Shown piece after piece: positions 52,249 through 61,525 of a stretch of 64,000 bases of DNA. Made by a program: the position numbers and the translations under genes. The notes below the pieces were generated by a model that ran no database searches, was not told the DNA's origin, and saw only the letters and a list, made by a program, of their open reading frames with translations. Each line of letters begins with the position of its first letter. Position 1 is the first letter of the stretch. Source of the stretch: Bacteroidota bacterium (GTDB lineage: Bacteria; Bacteroidota; Bacteroidia; Bacteroidales; F082); assembly GCA_009773165.1 (NCBI GenBank), contig WOUZ01000001.1, forward strand, positions 868,001-932,000, in the 5' to 3' direction.

Positions 52249-55200
52249 ATGAATTTCTTCCAGAACTCCGTCCTTAACAAACACCTTAAAGCCCAGAATG
52301 CCGCAGCAATCAAAGCAGCTTTTGCTGAGTTTAGATCGTATTTCCATAATCCTGTAGTTCAGCAGAATATCAGGGAAGCCAAAGAAGAACAGTTTCAGGA
52401 AGGCTTTTTAAGAGAGCTCTTTGTAAAGATTCTCGGTTATACGCTGAACCCCTCGCCAAACTTCAATATCACTACCGAATACAAAAATGTTAAAGACAGC
52501 AAAAAAGCCGACGGGGCCATTCTCATCAATGGCGTGGTGAAAGCTGTTATCGAGCTCAAAGGCACCGACACCACCGACTTAAACCGTATCGAAACACAGG
52601 CCTTCGGCTATAAAAACAATCAGCCCGAATGTGTGTATGTCATCACTTCCAATTTCGAAAAACTGCGTTTCTATATCGATAATGCCATCGAAAATATTGA
52701 GTTCAACCTCTTTACACTTACCGAAAAAGAGTTTGAACTGCTCTGGTTGTGTCTGGCATATACGAATATTGAGAAAAATATTCCCAAACGCATCAAAGAC
52801 GAGTCGGTAAGCCAGGAAGATGTTATCACCAAAAATCTGTACAACGATTATTCGTTGTTCAAGAGGGAACTGCATCAAACCCTTGTGGCGCACAACCCGC
52901 AGTATGATGCACTCACGCTTTTCAGAAAATCGCAAAAATTGCTGGACCGCTTCCTGTTTCTCTTTTTTGCCGAGGACAGGCAACTTCTACCGCCAAATTC
53001 GGTGCGATTGATACTCGACGATTGGCGCGACCTGCAGGACCGCGATGTGCAAATACCTTTGTACGAACGCTTTAAGAAATATTTCGAATACCTCAACACC
53101 GGCTTCAAAGGAAAACGCTACGATGTTTTTGCCTACAACGGCGGTTTATTTAAGACCGATGAGCTGCTCGACGGACTCAAGATTGATGATGAGCTGCTTT
53201 ACAGGCATGCCCTGAAACTTTCGGAATACGACTTTGTGAGCGAGGTGGACGTGAACATCTTAGGACATATCTTCGAAAATTCGCTGAATGAACTCGACGA
53301 GATAAAAGCCCAACTCGAAGGCCAGCAGGTGGATAAAACCAAAAGCAAGCGCAAAAAAGATGGTGTTTTTTATACCCCCAAATACATCACAAAATACATT
53401 GTTGATAATACTGTTGGCAAACTTTGCACCGAGAAAAAAGCTGAAATACAGCTGATTGACGAAGAATATATCACCGACCGCAAACGGCAGACTAAAACCA
53501 TTCAGACGCTGTTTGATAAACTTACCACCTATCGCAACTGGCTGTTACAGCTCACCATCTGCGATCCGGCATGCGGCTCCGGCGCGTTTCTGAATCAGGC
53601 ACTCGACTTCCTGATCAACGAGCATCGCTATATTGATGAATTGCAGGCCAAGCTTTTTGGCGATGCGATGGTGCTGAGCGATAACGAAAAAAGCATTCTC
53701 GAAAACAACCTTTTTGGCGTTGATATCAACGAGGAAAGTGTGGAAATAGCCAAGCTTTCACTTTGGCTTCGCACTGCCCAGCCCAACCGCAAGCTGAACG
53801 ACCTGAACAACAACATCAAATGCGGCAACTCACTGATTGACGACCCGGCGGTGGCAGGCGACAAGGCTTTCAACTGGCACAAGGAATTTCCTGCAGTTTT
53901 TGCAAAAGGTGGTTTTGATGTGGTGATTGGGAATCCGCCGTATGGGGCAAAACTTGAACTTGATACACAAAAATATTTAAATGAAAAATATATCATAGGA
54001 GGCTCTGAGACAGCTATTTCTTTTACAAAATTATCATTTGATAGTCTTTTAAAAACAAAAGGTATTTTTGGTTTTATTATACCCAAAGCTTTTACATTTT
54101 CTTCTAATTATGAAGGAATCAGAAAGTGCATTTATAATGATCTTTTTGAAATTATTGATTGTAAAAAGGTGTGGAAAGAAGTTCTATTAGAACAAATAAT
54201 CTTATTCTTTAAAAAGAATAGCAAAACTGATTTTTATAATTCTGGCAGACTCATAGGACAACAAATTCAAGTAATCAGTGAAATCAATAAACAACATTTT
54301 CAAACTTTTGGTTTTTATCTAAATGATATTTCAGGTAATGAATTAAACATTGGATTAAAAGTCAAAAATTCTAATATCCATTTAGGGGATATTTCAACAA
54401 ATTCAAGAGGTGGAATTTTTCAAAATAAAATATCTAAACTTGGAAATATTGATGTTCTCGGTGGAGCTGAAATTCAAAGATTTGGGATAGTGGGAATTAA
54501 GGGAAAAATTGAAAAGGAAGTTATAATAGGAGATGTTAAATGTTTTATTAATGACAATTCTATATTAGTTCAAAATTTAGTTGCACACATTGAAAATCCA
54601 GTTGATCATATCAAAATAACAGCATGTTTGCCAATCAATAAGGATTTTGCAATCGTTGATACTATAAATCAAATTACTTTTAATGAGGGTTATAATCATA
54701 AGGTTTTATGGTTAATTCTTAATTCTAAATTAATTAATTGGTATTGTTATCGTTTTATATTTGCTCGAGCAATTAGAACAATGCATTTTGATAATTCAGT
54801 TACAAATCGAATCCCAATTCCTGAAAGTTTTAACTTTGAGGTTCAAGTACCATTGATAAGGAAAGCAGATCAAATGCTTTCATTAAATAAAGAATTGCGT
54901 GAAACTTCAGGCAAATTCCAGCGCATCCTTCAACGCAAATTCAACTTAGAAGAATTGCCCGGCAAGCTCCAGAACTGGTATTTACTCACTTACGATGAGT
55001 TTATTAAAGAGCTGGCAAAAAAGAAGGTAAAACTTTCGCTTAAAGAAGAAGCCGAATGGGAAGCCTACTTTTTGGAGGAAGCCGCACAAGCCCTTGCCAT
55101 TAAAGCAGAAATCGAAAAAACCGATCAGGAAATCGACCGTATGGTGTATGCGCTATATGGCTTATCAGAGGAGGAGATCAAAATTGTTGAAGGAAAATGA
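52249..55200 (+). CDS. Type IIG restriction-modification enzyme (Eco57I-like)
   Basis: From the ATG at 52249 the protein has 983 residues. An N-terminal PD-(D/E)XK nuclease has Asp88 (KKADGAIL) and Glu102-Leu-Lys104 (VIELKGT). A helical connector follows, then an N6-adenine methyltransferase with motif I DPACGSGAFL (from 439) and motif IV NPPYG (562-566). A target-recognition domain (about 570-880) precedes a C-terminal helical part. One polypeptide cuts and methylates, as in the type IIG family; the recognition sequence cannot be read from the protein. The recognition part is strikingly AT-rich against both flanks, suggesting replacement by recombination. No separate methylase or specificity subunit is nearby. 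BREX PglX is a distant alternative but lacks the nuclease motif. Confidence 0.9.
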   Translation: MNFFQNSVLNKHLKAQNAAAIKAAFAEFRSYFHNPVVQQNIREAKEEQFQEGFLRELFVKILGYTLNPSPNFNITTEYKNVKDSKKADGAILINGVVKAVIELKGTDTTDLNRIETQAFGYKNNQPECVYVITSNFEKLRFYIDNAIENIEFNLFTLTEKEFELLWLCLAYTNIEKNIPKRIKDESVSQEDVITKNLYNDYSLFKRELHQTLVAHNPQYDALTLFRKSQKLLDRFLFLFFAEDRQLLPPNSVRLILDDWRDLQDRDVQIPLYERFKKYFEYLNTGFKGKRYDVFAYNGGLFKTDELLDGLKIDDELLYRHALKLSEYDFVSEVDVNILGHIFENSLNELDEIKAQLEGQQVDKTKSKRKKDGVFYTPKYITKYIVDNTVGKLCTEKKAEIQLIDEEYITDRKRQTKTIQTLFDKLTTYRNWLLQLTICDPACGSGAFLNQALDFLINEHRYIDELQAKLFGDAMVLSDNEKSILENNLFGVDINEESVEIAKLSLWLRTAQPNRKLNDLNNNIKCGNSLIDDPAVAGDKAFNWHKEFPAVFAKGGFDVVIGNPPYGAKLELDTQKYLNEKYIIGGSETAISFTKLSFDSLLKTKGIFGFIIPKAFTFSSNYEGIRKCIYNDLFEIIDCKKVWKEVLLEQIILFFKKNSKTDFYNSGRLIGQQIQVISEINKQHFQTFGFYLNDISGNELNIGLKVKNSNIHLGDISTNSRGGIFQNKISKLGNIDVLGGAEIQRFGIVGIKGKIEKEVIIGDVKCFINDNSILVQNLVAHIENPVDHIKITACLPINKDFAIVDTINQITFNEGYNHKVLWLILNSKLINWYCYRFIFARAIRTMHFDNSVTNRIPIPESFNFEVQVPLIRKADQMLSLNKELRETSGKFQRILQRKFNLEELPGKLQNWYLLTYDEFIKELAKKKVKLSLKEEAEWEAYFLEEAAQALAIKAEIEKTDQEIDRMVYALYGLSEEEIKIVEGK

Positions 55201-55204
55201 TGAA

Positions 55205-55265
55205 GCCCCATCGGGGCGACATCATAATAGAAAATAAACACGAAAAATTAAAGCCCCATAGGGGC
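55205..55265 (+). repeat. Left pair of REP-like palindromes
   Basis: GCCCCATCGGGGC (55205-55217) and GCCCCATAGGGGC (55253-55265), 48 bp apart, are each followed by GCGA-type tags (GCGACAT and GCGAAAT). They lie between the type IIG stop and the RAYT transposase. Confidence 0.8.
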
Positions 55266-55291
55266 GAAATGAAATCCAACATCAATACAGA

Positions 55292-55753
55292 ATGGCCAAC
55301 ACATACACACAACTCTACATACATATAGTTTTTTCGGTTAAAGGTCGCCAAAACCTCATTCAGAAAAAATGGGAAGATGAATTGTACAAATACATCTGTG
55401 GAATAGTTAATGGAAAGGAACAAAAAGTATATGCTATTGGAGGCGTGGCAGATCATATACATATACTTATCAGCATTAAACCAACTATTGCTATTTCTGA
55501 TTTGGTCAGAGATATTAAAGCCAATTCATCGAAATGGATAAATGAAAAACGATTGGTGTTTGGTAAATTTCAATGGCAAGAAGGATTTGGAGCCTTTTCG
55601 TATGCTCAGACGCAACTGGATATCATTATTGCATACATTAACAATCAAGAAAAACATCACCAACAGAAAACATTTAAAGACGAATATTTGGATATGTTAC
55701 AAAAATTCAATGTTGAATACGATGAAAAATTTCTTTTCGAATGGATTGAATAA
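55292..55753 (+). mobile_element. REP-associated tyrosine transposase (RAYT, IS200/Y1 family)
   Basis: The 153-residue protein is the HUH single-strand transposase type. The metal-binding HUH motif is His55-Ile-His57 in ADHIHILI, and the catalytic Tyr is best placed at Tyr115 in YINNQ, which fits the Y-x-x-x-Q motif. FQWQEGFGAFSYAQTQ and KHHQQKTF are typical of the RAYT branch. In known systems such proteins recognise and move palindromic REP elements. Here palindrome pairs flank the gene on both sides, with opposite orientation, so it is probably an intact RAYT-REP unit, domesticated or still active. It has no accessory TnpB. Confidence 0.9.
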
Positions 55754-55757
55754 TATC

Positions 55758-55820
55758 GCTCCTATGGAGCTTAATAATCTCAAATTCAATTATTCTAGTA
55801 TTATTTCGCTCATACTGAGC
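55758..55820 (-). repeat. Right pair of REP-like palindromes (inverted)
   Basis: GCTCCTATGGAGC (55758-55770) and GCTCATACTGAGC (55808-55820), 50 bp apart, are each preceded by TCGC. Read on the minus strand, both end in GCGA like the left pair. Confidence 0.8.
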
Positions 55821-56036
55821 TAAATTTCTGTTATGAAACCGAAAAATCGGCCAATTGATTTACCAGCTGTATGGCTTGACAGGGCTGGTGATCAAAATCG
55901 TAGAAGGTACAAATTAATTCAAAAAAATGAATACAGGCAAAATACTCATTTACCAAAGCGCTGCAGACTCCAAAAGCCAAATGCCTTGAACCACACAAAT
56001 AACTTCAAGAATCAAACCAGATTTCAATCTATCTGA

Positions 56037-57677
56037 TTACCAGAACACAGTATAGATCACAACCAAAAGAATCATCACTGCATAGGCTGCAATATTGAAA
56101 TTGAAGTCGGTTTTGAAGGTTTCTTTTGGCAGCGGAATGGCCTTTGGGTCTTCGTCATAATTAGCTGTGAGAAGGCTCACCATCAGGATAACAACGATGG
56201 TTAACAAACTTGTATACAGCATCTGATCCAGAAAAGGCATTTCTATCGGAAGTAATTTCAGTAGCAGGGCAATTGGAATTGATGTCAAAACTCCCACGAT
56301 AGCTCCCTTGGCATTTGTTTTCTTCCAGAACAGCCCCATCAAAAAGACGGCAAGGATACCCGGACTTACAACGCCGGTATACTCCTGAATGTATTGAAAC
56401 ATCTGAGGCATGGTGTCGAGCGCCGGTGCTATGATTACTGCCAGGGCCAGCGAAACAAGCACGGAAATTCTTCCAACGCGCACCAGGTCAGATCCATCGG
56501 TCTTTTTGGAGAAATAGGGTTTGTATAAATCCATCGTGAATATCGTTGCTGTTGAATTGAGCATCGAAGCCAATGATGAAAGGATTGCGGCAGTTAGCGC
56601 TGCTACAACAAGACCTTTAACTCCCGTTGGAATGAATGTTTTCACAAGCCAGGGATAAGCAAGGTCATAGTTAATACTCCCATCTGCACGATCAAAAACT
56701 GTTTTAACACCGTCGATAGATGTGGTTCCTTCGCCTTGCATGTAAAGAACATAGGCGATGATTCCGGGTACAACGACAAAAATTGGAAGTAACAGCTTAA
56801 GAAAAGCTGCAAAAGCGAGTCCCTTTTGGGCTTCGCGCAATGACTTTGCTGCTAAGGCACGTTGAATTATGTATTGATTGAATCCAAAATAGTAAAGATT
56901 CGCTACCCAAAGACCACCTATTATCACACCTATGCCGGGTAGGTTTAAAAACTGCGGATGGTTGCGGTCTAAAATCATGTGAAATTTATCGCCTGCCTGC
57001 TGATAGATATGATCGATGCCTGCAAAGATGCCGCCAGCGGGGGTTACATGATCAAGTGCGATTATGGTTGTAATAAATCCGCCTATTACAAGTAACACTA
57101 CCTGAATAACATCGGTCCAGGCTACGGCTGACAGACCTCCCCAGATGGAGTAGGCAGCTGCAAAAAAGGCTAAACCCAGAATGAGCGGAAAGATCATCGT
57201 TCCATCGCCATTTCCCAGCACCGTATCCAATGCTTTTGCTCCTAAAAACAAGACAGATGTCAGGTTGACAAATATGAAAAGCCCTACCCAAAAGATAGCA
57301 AGGATTGTTTTCAGGTTGGTATTGAATCGCTTTTCAATAAACTCAGGTATTGTAAAAAGTCCCTGACGTATAAAAACAGGCAGGAAAAATTTGGCTACGA
57401 TGATTAATGTCAGCGCTCCCATCCACTCATAGGATGCTATGGCAAGTCCTATCGCAAATCCTGAGCCCGACATTCCGATAAATTGTTCTGCTGAAATATT
57501 GGCTGCTATCAGTGATGCGCCTATCGCCCAAAAAGGCAGACTCTTGCCTGCAAGAAAATAATCTTCTGCACTTTTCTTTTCGCCATTCTTACTGCGTGAC
57601 ACCCAAAGCCCTACGCCGAGTATGAGCAACCCATACACAGCAAAAATGATGTAATCAAGTAGTTGAAATGCTTCCAT
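56037..57677 (-). CDS. Sodium/solute symporter (SSS family), probably sugar
   Basis: The 546-residue protein has about 14 hydrophobic spans. SSS-family signatures are visible: ANISAEQFIGMSGSGFAIGL, YSIWGGLSAVAWTDVIQ, LTAAILSSLASMLNSTATIFTMDLY and a PGILAVFLMGLFWKKTNAKGA block. The sodium:solute symporters of the SGLT branch move sugars such as galactose or glucose. Since it follows a sugar nucleotidyltransferase and a galactokinase on the same strand, galactose or a related sugar is the likely substrate. It is the last gene of that set, and no terminator was recognised downstream. Confidence 0.85.
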   Translation of the reverse strand: MEAFQLLDYIIFAVYGLLILGVGLWVSRSKNGEKKSAEDYFLAGKSLPFWAIGASLIAANISAEQFIGMSGSGFAIGLAIASYEWMGALTLIIVAKFFLPVFIRQGLFTIPEFIEKRFNTNLKTILAIFWVGLFIFVNLTSVLFLGAKALDTVLGNGDGTMIFPLILGLAFFAAAYSIWGGLSAVAWTDVIQVVLLVIGGFITTIIALDHVTPAGGIFAGIDHIYQQAGDKFHMILDRNHPQFLNLPGIGVIIGGLWVANLYYFGFNQYIIQRALAAKSLREAQKGLAFAAFLKLLLPIFVVVPGIIAYVLYMQGEGTTSIDGVKTVFDRADGSINYDLAYPWLVKTFIPTGVKGLVVAALTAAILSSLASMLNSTATIFTMDLYKPYFSKKTDGSDLVRVGRISVLVSLALAVIIAPALDTMPQMFQYIQEYTGVVSPGILAVFLMGLFWKKTNAKGAIVGVLTSIPIALLLKLLPIEMPFLDQMLYTSLLTIVVILMVSLLTANYDEDPKAIPLPKETFKTDFNFNIAAYAVMILLVVIYTVFW

Positions 57678-57739
57678 GTGTTATCTGTTTAATGTTGTAA
57701 CAATTTTCTTAAAACATATGATTTTGACTTCAGCAATAC

Positions 57740-58663
57740 TCACCATAAAGGGGTGGGGTATTTCTTTTGAATTAGTACGAGTTCCTGCAGGTTTTCCATT
57801 ACTGCTTTTTTATCTTCGGCATAGGTTACGCCAAACCAATGTGCTGATGAAGTCAGTACCTTAACTTTTGCTTTACGTTCTTGTATCAACCTGTCAACAA
57901 GCCGGGGTGTAAATAATTCGGCTTTGGGATTTGCTGCATCATGCGCCAGAAACTCACATAGATAGGCTTCGATAAATGCAAAAACAGATGGGTTAAATGC
58001 CCAAATATTCATTGATACCATTGTATCTGGTTGCAGTTCAATTGATTGTCCTGATACTTCACTTAGGATATTGCCTGCGTCGTCATAACCAATCTTTACT
58101 TGTTCATCAACTGCTTCCAGCATTCCATCTTCATTTACGATGCATACGCCGCGCGAAACGGTTCCGTGTTCTGAGAGGGTATTCTCTAATTTGTAGCTGC
58201 ACATGGCATATTCGTTTGCATCACCTGTCTGCTTATCAATGAAATCTGCCAGTGTTTGATAGGCTTCCAATCCATAGAAATCATCTGCATTGATAACAAC
58301 AAATGGCTCATTGACAACATCACGTGCCACCCAGATGGCATGTGCTGTTCCCCATGGTTTGCTGCGTTCAGCCGGAAGTGTGAACCCTTTGGGCAACTTA
58401 TCCAGCTCTTGATAAACGATCTCATAAGGGACTTTTGATAAAAATCCCTTACCATAAGCTTCTAAAAAATCCTTTTCAATACTTTTACGGATAACCAGCA
58501 CTACTTTGCCAAATCCTGCGCGCATGGCGTCAAAAACGGAGTAGTCAATGATGGTTTCACCTGAGGGCCCCAGTTTGTCAACCTGTTTTAGGCCTCCATA
58601 CCGGCTTCCCATGCCTGCGGCTAAAATTATCAGTGTTGGCCGGACTTTTGTAAGTTCATTCAT
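57740..58663 (-). CDS. Sugar nucleotidyltransferase (UTP/dTTP-sugar-1-phosphate type)
   Basis: The 307-residue protein has the N-terminal Rossmann motif LIILAAGMGSRYGGLKQVDKLGP, which binds the nucleotide. The metal and substrate block is VVINADDFYGLEAYQ, and the C-terminus contains KVKVLTSSAHWFGVTYAED. It belongs to the NTP_transferase family and would join a sugar-1-phosphate (here probably galactose-1-phosphate made by the kinase) to a nucleotide. The exact nucleotide is not decided by the sequence. It lies between galactokinase and the symporter. Confidence 0.8.
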   Translation of the reverse strand: MNELTKVRPTLIILAAGMGSRYGGLKQVDKLGPSGETIIDYSVFDAMRAGFGKVVLVIRKSIEKDFLEAYGKGFLSKVPYEIVYQELDKLPKGFTLPAERSKPWGTAHAIWVARDVVNEPFVVINADDFYGLEAYQTLADFIDKQTGDANEYAMCSYKLENTLSEHGTVSRGVCIVNEDGMLEAVDEQVKIGYDDAGNILSEVSGQSIELQPDTMVSMNIWAFNPSVFAFIEAYLCEFLAHDAANPKAELFTPRLVDRLIQERKAKVKVLTSSAHWFGVTYAEDKKAVMENLQELVLIQKKYPTPLW

Positions 58664-58814
58664 TTATTATTGCCTTTATAATTTCTTTTGAACCAAAATA
58701 AACATCAAAAAAAATTTGTTAACTACCTGAAATTGAATCCAAAATCTTGTCAAACTATTTTTAAAGTAAACGAAATAATGGTGTGATTAGTGAATTATGT
58801 TTATGTATCATTTC

Positions 58815-60098
58815 TTATAATTCAACCCTAACTGAGCCTTTATCTCTGATAAAAAGTTTTTTACAAGCGCCTTCTCCAAAGACATGTTCGAGCGTTGATA
58901 TGTATGTCTCCAACAAGTGATAAGGGACAAAAGCTTGTATAGTTCCGGCAAATCCGCCACCATGCACACGCCACGCTCCATGGCCTTCCAGAACCATTTC
59001 GCTTAAAGCCAGTGCCAGTGATACGCCCTGTTCTTTCACATTATTCGATGGATAAATATTTTGGTTATACATAAAAGAGCTGTAGCCCGATTCAACTACC
59101 ATATTAAGAAATGCCTGAAAATTATTGTTTTCGAGCGCTTCAACCTGTTCAACAACTCGTTGATTATCACCCTGAAAATGGTAAGCACGAAGAATTGCCC
59201 TGTCGCCGGTTTTATCCCGTAGCGAAGGTATAGCTTCAACGATCTGTGCCAATGAAACTTCACGTAATACTTTGGTTCCGAGAGCAGCAGCAACCGACTT
59301 CATTTCTACGGGCAAGGATGCGTACTCATCATTTAAATCTGCATGATTTCCGCCAGTATCTGTTATCACCAAAGCAAATCCTGTTGAGGTAAAGTCAAAA
59401 TCAACTTTTTTAACCACAGGCATCGAGGGATCTTCAAAATCAATGGTGATAAATCCACCCACCGCACAGGCCGTCTGATCCATCAGTCCGCAAGGTTTGC
59501 CAAAGTAATTATTCTCGGCAAACTGACCTATTGTGGCATTGGTAATTGGATCGAGCCTGTTTTCGTTGAAGAGACAACTCAGAATTGTACCAATCAACAC
59601 TTCGAATGAAGCTGAAGAACTCAGCCCCGATCCCTTTGGAACCTCTCCATCTATAACTGCGTTGAATCCTCCTATACTGTATCCAAGTTCCTGCATCCGG
59701 GCACATATTCCTCTGACAATGGATGCAGAAGAAAAATATTCATTTGCATTGGGCTTTAAATCAGAAAGTTCGACATCAAATTGTGGATATCCAATGGATA
59801 GGATACGTATGGTAGTTGAATTATTTGGTGCAGCAACAGCAACGTTGTCTAAGTTAACAGCACCGGCTAATACCCTGCCGTGGTTATGATCGGTATGGTT
59901 TCCACCAATTTCGGTACGACCCGGTGAACTGAAAAGCTCCACTTCTTCACTTTGAAAAGTTGAATGAAACGTATTCAAAATCCCGGTGTAGCGTGCAGCC
60001 TGACTCTTGAGAACAGTCAGATCATTGCCATACAGTTTTCGGAAAAAGTTGTTATTACCCCCGTTAATCTTTTCAACTAAAGTTTCAATCTGCTTCAT
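58815..60098 (-). CDS. galK: Galactokinase
   Basis: The 427-residue protein is a GHMP kinase. The sugar-recognition motif is SSPGRTEIGGNHTDHNHGR (about 58-75), the ATP loop is PKGSGLSSSAS (about 150-162), and the third motif is near AWRVHGGGFAGTIQAF. The GRTEIGGNHTDH form is the variant used by many anaerobic Bacteroidota and Clostridia, in place of GRVNLIGEHTDY. It phosphorylates galactose at C1. It is the first gene of the set with the nucleotidyltransferase and SSS symporter; spacings of 151 and 62 bp allow an operon with weak internal starts. Confidence 0.85.
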   Translation of the reverse strand: MKQIETLVEKINGGNNNFFRKLYGNDLTVLKSQAARYTGILNTFHSTFQSEEVELFSSPGRTEIGGNHTDHNHGRVLAGAVNLDNVAVAAPNNSTTIRILSIGYPQFDVELSDLKPNANEYFSSASIVRGICARMQELGYSIGGFNAVIDGEVPKGSGLSSSASFEVLIGTILSCLFNENRLDPITNATIGQFAENNYFGKPCGLMDQTACAVGGFITIDFEDPSMPVVKKVDFDFTSTGFALVITDTGGNHADLNDEYASLPVEMKSVAAALGTKVLREVSLAQIVEAIPSLRDKTGDRAILRAYHFQGDNQRVVEQVEALENNNFQAFLNMVVESGYSSFMYNQNIYPSNNVKEQGVSLALALSEMVLEGHGAWRVHGGGFAGTIQAFVPYHLLETYISTLEHVFGEGACKKLFIRDKGSVRVEL

Positions 60099-60681
60099 TG
60101 TTCCGGTTCTTTTCAGAATTTCAATTATATCGCTTTCTTTTTATGATTTGGACTTACCCGAAGTTCGTCAGCAGGATTTATCAATAAAACATAGGTATCA
60201 TTTATAAAAAAATTGAATTATGCTATGTTTATCTACATTTAACCAACGATTAGACTTCATGGTTTCCAACTGCAATATTAAGAGAAAAACTACTGTTCTC
60301 TTTGATATAATACAATTTTATAAATGCCGGGGGTAACGACCCTAAGGTACTCCTCATTTGTCATGCAGAATTTACAGATTGTTATGATTGTTGTTCATAC
60401 TCGGAATAAAACCGGGAATAATATTTTGATGTTCGCTATGAAAACGTTTAGTGTTCCAGTTCAGTTCATCGAAAAACCTTTTTGTAGGTCGTTAACAGAT
60501 ATTATTGCCTGCTAAAATAGTTAATATATCTAATGAAAGTAAAGCAATATTTCCTGGTTTTTGGTAAGCTATTTTGAATGTGACATTTATGTAACTTTTC
60601 AATCGTAAGATGTAACTCATTTGGAACTCAATAGACTGACCTTTGTATTGATATTTTTTTTACACTTAATACCCGGTTAAA
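60099..60681 (+). other. Divergent intergenic region with site G
   Basis: About 580 bp between galactokinase and the truncated DUF3494 gene. The site G promoter (60579-60645) is the clear signal. A 63-codon frame at 60324-60515 is judged not coding. Confidence 0.6.
60579..60645 (+). promoter_or_regulatory. Regulon site G: promoter of the truncated DUF3494 gene
   Basis: TGTGACATTTATGTAAC, then GATGTAAC with GTAA 21 bp after the first, and TGACCTTTG with TTTG 30 bp later. The upstream TGTGA is 2 bp further from the first half-site than in the other seven. TTTG ends 36 nt before the ATG at 60682. Confidence 0.7.
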
Positions 60682-61272
60682 ATGAAAAGTAAACATCTAC
60701 TTATTTTAACAATCATAGCTCTTTTATCTTTCCAAAATAATAGTTTTGCGCAGTCGCCTAACTTAGGAGCTGCTTCAAATTTTGCATTATTTACGGCAGC
60801 TGGAGAATTAACAAATGTTGGAGCATCCGTCGTCACTGGTGATGTTGGAACGTATGTGGGAGCTCTTACAGGTTTTCCTCCCGGAATTGTAATAGGAGAA
60901 ATTTACCCTGTTGGTCACCCGATTTTAGCACAAGCTGCAATAGATCTGGGGCTCGCCTATACAGATTTGGCATCAAGAGCATGTGATGTTGTTTTAGGAA
61001 CACCATTCGGAAATGGTCAAACACTTAACCCAGGTGTTTATTGCATTGGTAGTGCAGCAACTCTAAATGGTGAATTAATACTCAATGGTCTGGGAAATCC
61101 GGATGCATTATTTATTTTTCAGATTGGCGGGGCACTTGCAACAAATGGAAACACGAGTATTACACTTATTAATGGAGCTTCGATCGATAATGTATATTGG
61201 CAGATCAATGGTGCATTTACACTTGGAGAAAGTTCAGTTTTCAGAGGTACAATCGTTGCTAATGGACAGTGA
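60682..61272 (+). CDS. Secreted DUF3494 (ice-binding-like) protein, C-terminally truncated
   Basis: The 196-residue protein has a signal peptide ending NSFAQ and most of a DUF3494 beta-helix: NFALFTAAGELTNVGAS, TGDVGTY, TGFPPGIVIGEIY, TLNPGVYCIG and ALFIFQIGGALAT. It stops right after SSVFRGTIVANGQ. In the 16841 protein the corresponding domain runs on for about 25 more residues (from SFKGNILAL to the end). The sequence after the stop at 61272 does not continue the pattern in another frame, so a deletion rather than a single frameshift is likely. The beta-helix may be incomplete or the protein a decaying copy. It keeps an intact site G promoter. Confidence 0.75.
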   Translation: MKSKHLLILTIIALLSFQNNSFAQSPNLGAASNFALFTAAGELTNVGASVVTGDVGTYVGALTGFPPGIVIGEIYPVGHPILAQAAIDLGLAYTDLASRACDVVLGTPFGNGQTLNPGVYCIGSAATLNGELILNGLGNPDALFIFQIGGALATNGNTSITLINGASIDNVYWQINGAFTLGESSVFRGTIVANGQ

Positions 61273-61342
61273 TTATAGATATTATTCCGCCACAATGAAA
61301 TTAACAAATTACCCGCCGAAATAAAAATATTTTAGAAGGTAA

Positions 61343-61422
61343 CCCTTCTCCCATGGGCAACTCTTACGTTTTTCGAAAAGTTGAAAGCTTTTAACAGATT
61401 ACGAGATATTCATGGGAGAGGG
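61343..61422. repeat. Long-range inverted repeat between DUF3494 and Omp85-like genes
   Basis: CCCTTCTCCCATG (61343-61355) pairs with CATGGGAGAGGG (61411-61422) with one extra base, leaving a loop of 55 nt. It lies where the missing C-terminus of the DUF3494 gene should be. Confidence 0.5.
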
Positions 61423-61525
61423 CTTTATGCATCCGGCTCTTTTATTGGAGGACACACAAAATGACTGATAAAGCGAAAAGATCAACAACGGCTTAGGGCC
61501 GGATTAATAATGAAACAAAGAAATC

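Noticed and set aside
55833-56036. 67-codon reading frame after the RAYT palindromes
   Set aside because: No recognisable motif and it ends at the converging symporter gene; probably chance.
60328-60355. Sequence resembling the conserved 23S rRNA segment TAACGGTCCTAAGGTAGCGA (I-CeuI target)
   Set aside because: Only the central CTAAGGTA and part of the left side agree and the flanks are not rRNA-like; coincidence.
60324-60515. 63-codon reading frame upstream of the truncated DUF3494 gene
   Set aside because: No start context or family pattern, and it lies in a region that otherwise looks regulatory.
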